Made by a program: the position numbers and the translations under genes. Below, piece after piece: positions 59,389 through 64,000 of a DNA stretch of 64,000 bases. The stretch is from NCBI GenBank assembly GCA_025358485.1, contig JANYJJ010000004.1, positions 1 through 64,000 on the forward strand, written 5' to 3'. Position 1 is the stretch's first letter, and every line of letters starts with the position of its first letter. The stretch comes from Burkholderiales bacterium. GTDB lineage: Bacteria > Pseudomonadota > Gammaproteobacteria > Burkholderiales > Burkholderiaceae_C. The notes beneath the pieces are model-generated. The model was not told where the DNA came from, searched no databases, and saw only the letters and a program-made list of their open reading frames with translations.

Positions 59389-60798
59389 ATGAATGCACCT
59401 GCTGCCCATTTGTTTCAACCTCGGGCATTGCCTGCTGCGATGTTGGACGAGCTCAAAACCCGGTTTGGCGAGCGCTGTTCTACCGCCATGGCGGTGCGTT
59501 TGCAGCATGGCCGCGACGAGTCGCCCATCGACGCGCCGCCGCCCGAGGTGGTGGTGTTTTGTGAGAGCAATGCTGACGTGGTGGCAGTGGTTGCGCTGGC
59601 CGACCAGCATGCGGTGCCCGTCATTCCTTATGGCGCAGGCTCGTCGCTGGAAGGCCATTTGTTGGCGGTGCAAGGCGGCGTGAGTTTGGACGTGAGCCGC
59701 ATGAACAAAATCATCTCGGTGCAGCCCGAAGATTTAACGGTGACGGTGCAAGCGGGCGTGACGCGCATGCAGCTCAACAACGAGATTCGCCACACCGGTT
59801 TGTTCTTCCCGATAGACCCCGGAGCTGACGCCAGCCTGGGCGGCATGAGCGCCACGCGCGCCAGCGGCACCAACGCCGTGCGCTACGGCACCATGCGCGA
59901 AAACGTGTTGGGCTTGACCGTGGTCACCGCGCAAGGCCAGCTGATCCACACCGGCACGCGCGCGCGCAAATCATCGGCAGGGTACGACCTCACGCGTTTG
60001 ATGGTGGGCAGCGAAGGCACGCTGGGCGTGATGACTGAGATCACGCTGAAGCTGTATCCGCAGCCTGAAGCGGTGTCGGCCGCCACTTGCACATTTCCCA
60101 GCATCGACGCGGCTGTGCGCACCACCATCCAGCTCATCCAAATGGGCATTCCGATTGCGCGCTGCGAGCTGCTGGACGCGCATGCGGTGCGGGCGGTGAA
60201 CCGCCACGACAAGCTCGCTTTGACCGAAGCGCCGATGTTGCTGATGGAGTTTCACGGCAGCGCGGCCAGCGTGAAAGAGCAAGCTGAGTCGGTGCAAGAA
60301 ATCGCTACCGAATGGGGCGGCCAAGGCTTCCTGTGGGCCACCACACCCGAAGACCGCACCAAGCTGTGGGCCGCGCGCCACCGCGCTTACTTCGCGGGTT
60401 TGCAGCTCAAACCCGGCTGCCGCAGCGTGACCACCGACACCTGCGTGCCCATTTCGCACTTGGCCGAGGCCGTGACCATCGCTTCAGAAGAAGCCGAAGC
60501 AGCCGGCCTGACGCACTACATCGTCGGCCACGTGGGCGACGGCAACTTTCACATCGCGTATTTGATCGACCCCAACATCCCCGCCGAGCGCGAACTGGCC
60601 GAACGCCTGAACCTGCAATTGGTGGAACGCGCCTTGAAAATGGGCGGCACATGCAGCGGTGAGCACGGCATCGGCCTGCACAAAATGGGCTTCTTGGTGA
60701 CCGAGGCCGGCGAAGGTGCAGTGGCCATGATGCGCAGCGTGAAACAAGCGCTAGACCCGAAAAACATCATGAACCCGGGGAAGATTTTCACGGCCTGA
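59389..60798 (+). CDS. FAD-binding oxidoreductase (D-lactate dehydrogenase/glycolate oxidase GlcD type)
   Basis: VIPYGAGSSLEGHLLAVQGGVSLDVSRMN...PGADASLGGMSATRASGTNAVRYGTMRENV; CSGEHGIGLHKMGFL; ALDPKNIMNPGKIF. Confidence 0.93.
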   Translation: MNAPAAHLFQPRALPAAMLDELKTRFGERCSTAMAVRLQHGRDESPIDAPPPEVVVFCESNADVVAVVALADQHAVPVIPYGAGSSLEGHLLAVQGGVSLDVSRMNKIISVQPEDLTVTVQAGVTRMQLNNEIRHTGLFFPIDPGADASLGGMSATRASGTNAVRYGTMRENVLGLTVVTAQGQLIHTGTRARKSSAGYDLTRLMVGSEGTLGVMTEITLKLYPQPEAVSAATCTFPSIDAAVRTTIQLIQMGIPIARCELLDAHAVRAVNRHDKLALTEAPMLLMEFHGSAASVKEQAESVQEIATEWGGQGFLWATTPEDRTKLWAARHRAYFAGLQLKPGCRSVTTDTCVPISHLAEAVTIASEEAEAAGLTHYIVGHVGDGNFHIAYLIDPNIPAERELAERLNLQLVERALKMGGTCSGEHGIGLHKMGFLVTEAGEGAVAMMRSVKQALDPKNIMNPGKIFTA

Positions 60799-60829
60799 AT
60801 TGAGGTCCAAAGCTAGGATCAAAAAACAA

Positions 60830-60860
60830 AAGCCGCCCGTTCGAAGGGGCGGCTTTTTCA
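60830..60860. terminator. Bidirectional terminator between convergent genes
   Basis: AAGCCGCCC-GTTCGAAG-GGGCGGCTTTTTC flanked by AAAAAACAAA. Confidence 0.8.
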
Positions 60861-60879
60861 TGGGCGATACCTGCTGGTG

Positions 60880-61392
60880 TCAGAACTTTGGTGCGGGCAA
60901 GTCAGACTCGTCAATGGCCTTGCAGTTCATCGCCATCGATGCTAAACGCTCGTCTTGAGAGTTGAGCATTTCGCCGGTCAGGTCGCCAGTTGATCGGTCG
61001 ATGGACATGCGAATTTTGGCCACGCGCTTCAAGTTGGGGTGCCATACAAACAAAGCCCCACGCCACCAGTCGTACAGCGCCACTGAATCACTTCGAACGC
61101 CCGGCACGCGGTAGCTCATGCTGTAGGACACCGGTGACACGTCGTACTTCAGCCGCTCACCGACAGGCATCACGTTGGACTTTTGAATCAAGGCCGTGGT
61201 GTTGTTGTCGCGCAGCGCCAAGCTGACGTTGCCCGCCATGCTGTCTTTGCCCGCGTTGACTTTGCCTTCGCATTGCAGATAAGCGAAGAAGTCGGCTGCG
61301 GCTGCGGGTTGCCATGTCAGCGATGCAAGCACCGCGCAAAGCGAGCCCGCAAGCTTGCTCAAAATTCGGCCAGACAGGTTGAATGTCCTCAT
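60880..61392 (-). CDS. Hypothetical exported protein
   Basis: 170 aa; signal peptide (AGSLCAVLASLTWQPAAAADFF); 34 bp downstream of the CsgG-like gene. Confidence 0.7.
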   Translation of the reverse strand: MRTFNLSGRILSKLAGSLCAVLASLTWQPAAAADFFAYLQCEGKVNAGKDSMAGNVSLALRDNNTTALIQKSNVMPVGERLKYDVSPVSYSMSYRVPGVRSDSVALYDWWRGALFVWHPNLKRVAKIRMSIDRSTGDLTGEMLNSQDERLASMAMNCKAIDESDLPAPKF

Positions 61393-61426
61393 GTGCGTGC
61401 CTCTTTGTTAGGTCAAGTTCGTGAGA

Positions 61427-62386
61427 TCAAGTGCCTGCTGGCTTTTTCTTGACAGGTGTGGCCGGAACTGGCTTGGCAGCTTGGTCAACTTCTTTCGAAG
61501 CCGCTGTGCTGCCACCTTGAACGCCCAGCGTTCCGCCCGTGCCCAAGCCGCCCTTGACGGTTTGCGCTTTGTAAGCACGAACCGACTGAACCATCTTGTT
61601 GTAGGCGTCAGCAAATGAAGCCATCAGCACTTTGCCCTGCGGCGTGCTAGTGAAAGCACTGGCACCTGCGCCACCGCCTGCACCAAACAGCGCGCCCATG
61701 CCGCCAAAGTCGGTGTTGGTGGCGTAGCCTTCAGCGGCGGCCAATTGCACCGACGAGCGGTTGTCGATCAGCGTGAGCACGGTGCCCGCTTCGTTGGTGG
61801 AGAAGTTACCCGCCACAGCACCCAACAACGCAGCTCTGCCGCCCAGCAAACCGCCGATGCCAGCCAAGCCGCCTTTGGTGCCGCCCCGGTCAGAGACGAT
61901 CACTTCAGGAATCATGGTGAAGTCGGCGGCGGCGATTTGGCCGGTGCCGACGTTGCTGCCAGCGCGGCCTTCTGCACCGCGCATGAGGTCGCGCTCGGCG
62001 TTGCCTGCGGCCAAACCACGGCCGCGGTCAACGATGATGAAGCAGTTGGATTGCTGTATCAGCAAGCGCAAAACCGGCAAGGTCGAACCCGTGCCGTAAC
62101 GTGATGCGTAGGTGGCGTACCAACCGGCGCTGGTTTGCTCGTCAATGCGAATGGTGCCCAGCGTGGCGGGGCAGCTTTCCAACTTGGAGTTGGCACCGGT
62201 GGCAGTGGCACCACCCGCCGAGCCCGTGCCGACAGTGGCGCTTTGGCCGTTCGACTGCGGCGTGGTGGCCAAGCAACCTGTGAGCACCAAAACGGCAGCG
62301 CCCATGGCTGCTGCCAGCTTGGCGACGCGCCATGAAGGAACGGATTCACTTGACGATTTTGCGTGTGCGAACTTCGCGAATTCCAT
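61427..62386 (-). CDS. CsgG/HfaB-like lipoprotein
   Basis: Lipobox LVLTGCLA; LLIQQSNCFIIVDRGRGLAAGNAERDLM...ADFTMIPEVIVSD...; small-residue-rich loop typical of CsgG family. Confidence 0.7.
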   Translation of the reverse strand: MEFAKFAHAKSSSESVPSWRVAKLAAAMGAAVLVLTGCLATTPQSNGQSATVGTGSAGGATATGANSKLESCPATLGTIRIDEQTSAGWYATYASRYGTGSTLPVLRLLIQQSNCFIIVDRGRGLAAGNAERDLMRGAEGRAGSNVGTGQIAAADFTMIPEVIVSDRGGTKGGLAGIGGLLGGRAALLGAVAGNFSTNEAGTVLTLIDNRSSVQLAAAEGYATNTDFGGMGALFGAGGGAGASAFTSTPQGKVLMASFADAYNKMVQSVRAYKAQTVKGGLGTGGTLGVQGGSTAASKEVDQAAKPVPATPVKKKPAGT

Positions 62387-62636
62387 GCAGATCTCCACTG
62401 GTTGAAACGGTTTTGAGGGTGCGAACAGCGCAAGCGCCGACTGGGCACCGATAACCGCGACTGTATTACAGGGTCACTGTATTTGACCCCCCCAGAAGGG
62501 TGGGAACAACCGCCCGGTTGGCGCGATAGGACACAGAAGTCCGAGATTTATTTCGCAACTTCATGGTGCCTGCAAGGCGGCGTCGCGTCCAACAAGCGTG
62601 GCTCACTGTGTTGCCAGTCAGTGCTTGCCTGTCATG

Positions 62637-63827
62637 TCAACGCTTCGGCGTCGTGACTTGTGCCGCGCCTGCTGCCATCGATGCCAACTTGGCGTAAACA
62701 ATGTCATCGTCAACGGCGCCGAAACCGGCAAAGGTGCCGAAGCCGCAGTCGCTGCCTGCGATCACGCGGTCTGCACCGACGATGTCAACGAAGCGCTGCA
62801 AACGTTGCGCCACGAGTTCGGGGTGTTCGATGAAATTGGTGGTGGTGTCCAGCACGCCCGGGATCAGCACTTTGTCTTGCGGAATTTGCGCCCGCATGTC
62901 GCGGATGGTGGCCCACTCATGGCCGTGGCGCGGGTTCGCGGTCTCAAAAAGCAGGCCCTGCGGTTTGGCCTTCAACACCGTGGGCAAGATGGTGGCCAAC
63001 GGCACATCTTTATGGTGCGGGCCTTCGTAATTGCCCCAGCACACGTGCATGCGCACGCGCGCAGCCGGAATGGCAACCAAAGCAAAATTCAGCGCTTCCA
63101 CATGCTGCTCAATGCGCTTGAGGTAGGCAGCTTCGTCCAGGTCTTTGTACATCATGTGGCGACCCAGGCCGAGGTCGGGCGAGTCGATTTGCAGGATCAG
63201 CCCCGCATCGACGATGGCGTGGTATTCGTGGCGCAAGGCGTGCGCCAGCGCCTCAAGATAAGCGTCGTCGCTGGCGTAGTGCTGGTTGGGTTGAAACAAG
63301 GCCACAACACCGGGCGAAGCCGAGTTCATGAACATCTGCTTCGCACCGTGGCGCGCAGCGGCGGCTTTCAAATGCGCGATGTCTTTGTGCAGCGGCGCCA
63401 GCGTTTTCACAGCAATCGGCCCTACGCAGCAAGGCCGGCGGTAGTTGGGCGTGCCGCCGCTGCTGGAAAGCCGTTTCATGAAGCCGGGGTAGTCGGTGAG
63501 ATCAGACGGCGTGCGGCGCGGGCTGTCGCCGTCAAAGCCGGTGTAGCGGTCTTTAATGTAGGTGGCGTAACTGATCTTGCTCATTTCGCCGTCGCTGACG
63601 ATGTCCACACCCGCTTCCACCTGACGCGCCACGCAGGCGTCGATGGCCCCAGCCATCACCGCATCAAAGGTGGCCTCATCGACTGCCTCACCTTGCTCGC
63701 GCGCAAAAATTTGGTCCACCACCGGTTGGCTGCGCGGCAGGCTGCCGACATGGGTGGTCAGGATGCGGTTGGGGTGGGTCACAGTGAAACTCCTTGGTGC
63801 AAGTCGGAAAGACAGGGCTAAAAACAA
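62637..63827 (-). CDS. Cobalamin-independent methionine synthase (MetE C-terminal-like) family protein
   Basis: ILTTHVGSLPRSQPVVD...DIVSDGEMSKISY...HVCWGNYEGPHH...ADRVIAGSDCGFGTF; true start may be a downstream GTG. Confidence 0.85.
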   Translation of the reverse strand: MFLALSFRLAPRSFTVTHPNRILTTHVGSLPRSQPVVDQIFAREQGEAVDEATFDAVMAGAIDACVARQVEAGVDIVSDGEMSKISYATYIKDRYTGFDGDSPRRTPSDLTDYPGFMKRLSSSGGTPNYRRPCCVGPIAVKTLAPLHKDIAHLKAAAARHGAKQMFMNSASPGVVALFQPNQHYASDDAYLEALAHALRHEYHAIVDAGLILQIDSPDLGLGRHMMYKDLDEAAYLKRIEQHVEALNFALVAIPAARVRMHVCWGNYEGPHHKDVPLATILPTVLKAKPQGLLFETANPRHGHEWATIRDMRAQIPQDKVLIPGVLDTTTNFIEHPELVAQRLQRFVDIVGADRVIAGSDCGFGTFAGFGAVDDDIVYAKLASMAAGAAQVTTPKR

Positions 63828-63865
63828 AATCCGCTCGGTCTGCGGTGACGAAGCCTGATAAGAGA

Positions 63866-63891
63866 CTTCAACACCTCAGCCCGAACGGACT
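63866..63891. repeat. Half copy of the dispersed repeat
   Basis: ACTTCAACACCTCAGCCCGAACGGAC. Confidence 0.7.
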
Positions 63892-63937
63892 TCTATTTGC
63901 TTTTGGGTCTAAAAATCAGGCGGGTCGCAACCTCAAA

Positions 63938-64000
63938 TCAAAGATTGCTGTAAGCCAGCTTGATACCAAAGGTGCGAGGAGGCGCGCCGCTGACCTGCAA
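63938..64000 (-). CDS. C-terminus of a TonB-dependent receptor (truncated by window end)
   Basis: Reverse strand reads LQVSGAPPRTFGIKLAYSNL*, the typical 'GxPRTFGxxLxY' end of TonB receptors. Confidence 0.65.
   Translation of the reverse strand: MQVSGAPPRTFGIKLAYSNL

Noticed and set aside
62598-63821. 407-aa plus-strand ORF antisense to the MetE-like gene
   Set aside because: Shadow ORF; the minus strand carries conserved MetE-like motifs.

Overview
64 kb of high-GC chromosome, most likely from a Burkholderiales/Comamonadaceae-like betaproteobacterium (inferred from gene content and repeat style). From left to right it carries: the 3' part of groEL; a composite intergenic repeat element; a large AAA/BTAD (SARP-like) regulator; a PEP-CTERM protein; a second copy of the composite repeat; an outer-membrane beta-barrel protein divergent from a two-component system; a sucrose-type operon (LacI, TonB receptor, ABC importer, sucrose phosphorylase); a ~27.5 kb co-directional cluster (21.4-48.9 kb); argC; PglL-type oligosaccharyltransferase, TfpX-like remnant and type IV pilin; msrB; a Rep/UvrD helicase; SDR; HiPIP; EF-hand protein; cobalamin adenosyltransferase; FAD-linked oxidase; CsgG-like lipoprotein; MetE-like protein; and the C-terminus of a TonB receptor. 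The most interesting locus is the 27.5 kb cluster. It encodes a GAF-HlyD protein, a PqqD-like/M50 site-2-protease/HlyD-like protein, an accessory SecA-like ATPase, an RND-type adaptor, a 6167-aa repetitive surface protein and a translationally coupled GGEEF diguanylate cyclase. It contains no ABC exporter ATPase, no TolC gene and no RTX signal, and looks like a dedicated, poorly characterised secretion/anchoring system for a giant adhesin. The second notable signal is a dense family of dispersed 'GTTCGGGCTGAGGTATCGAAG...CTTCGATACCTCAGCCCGAACGG' inverted repeats, which form two ~620 bp composite elements. No tRNA, rRNA, CRISPR or transposase genes were recognised.
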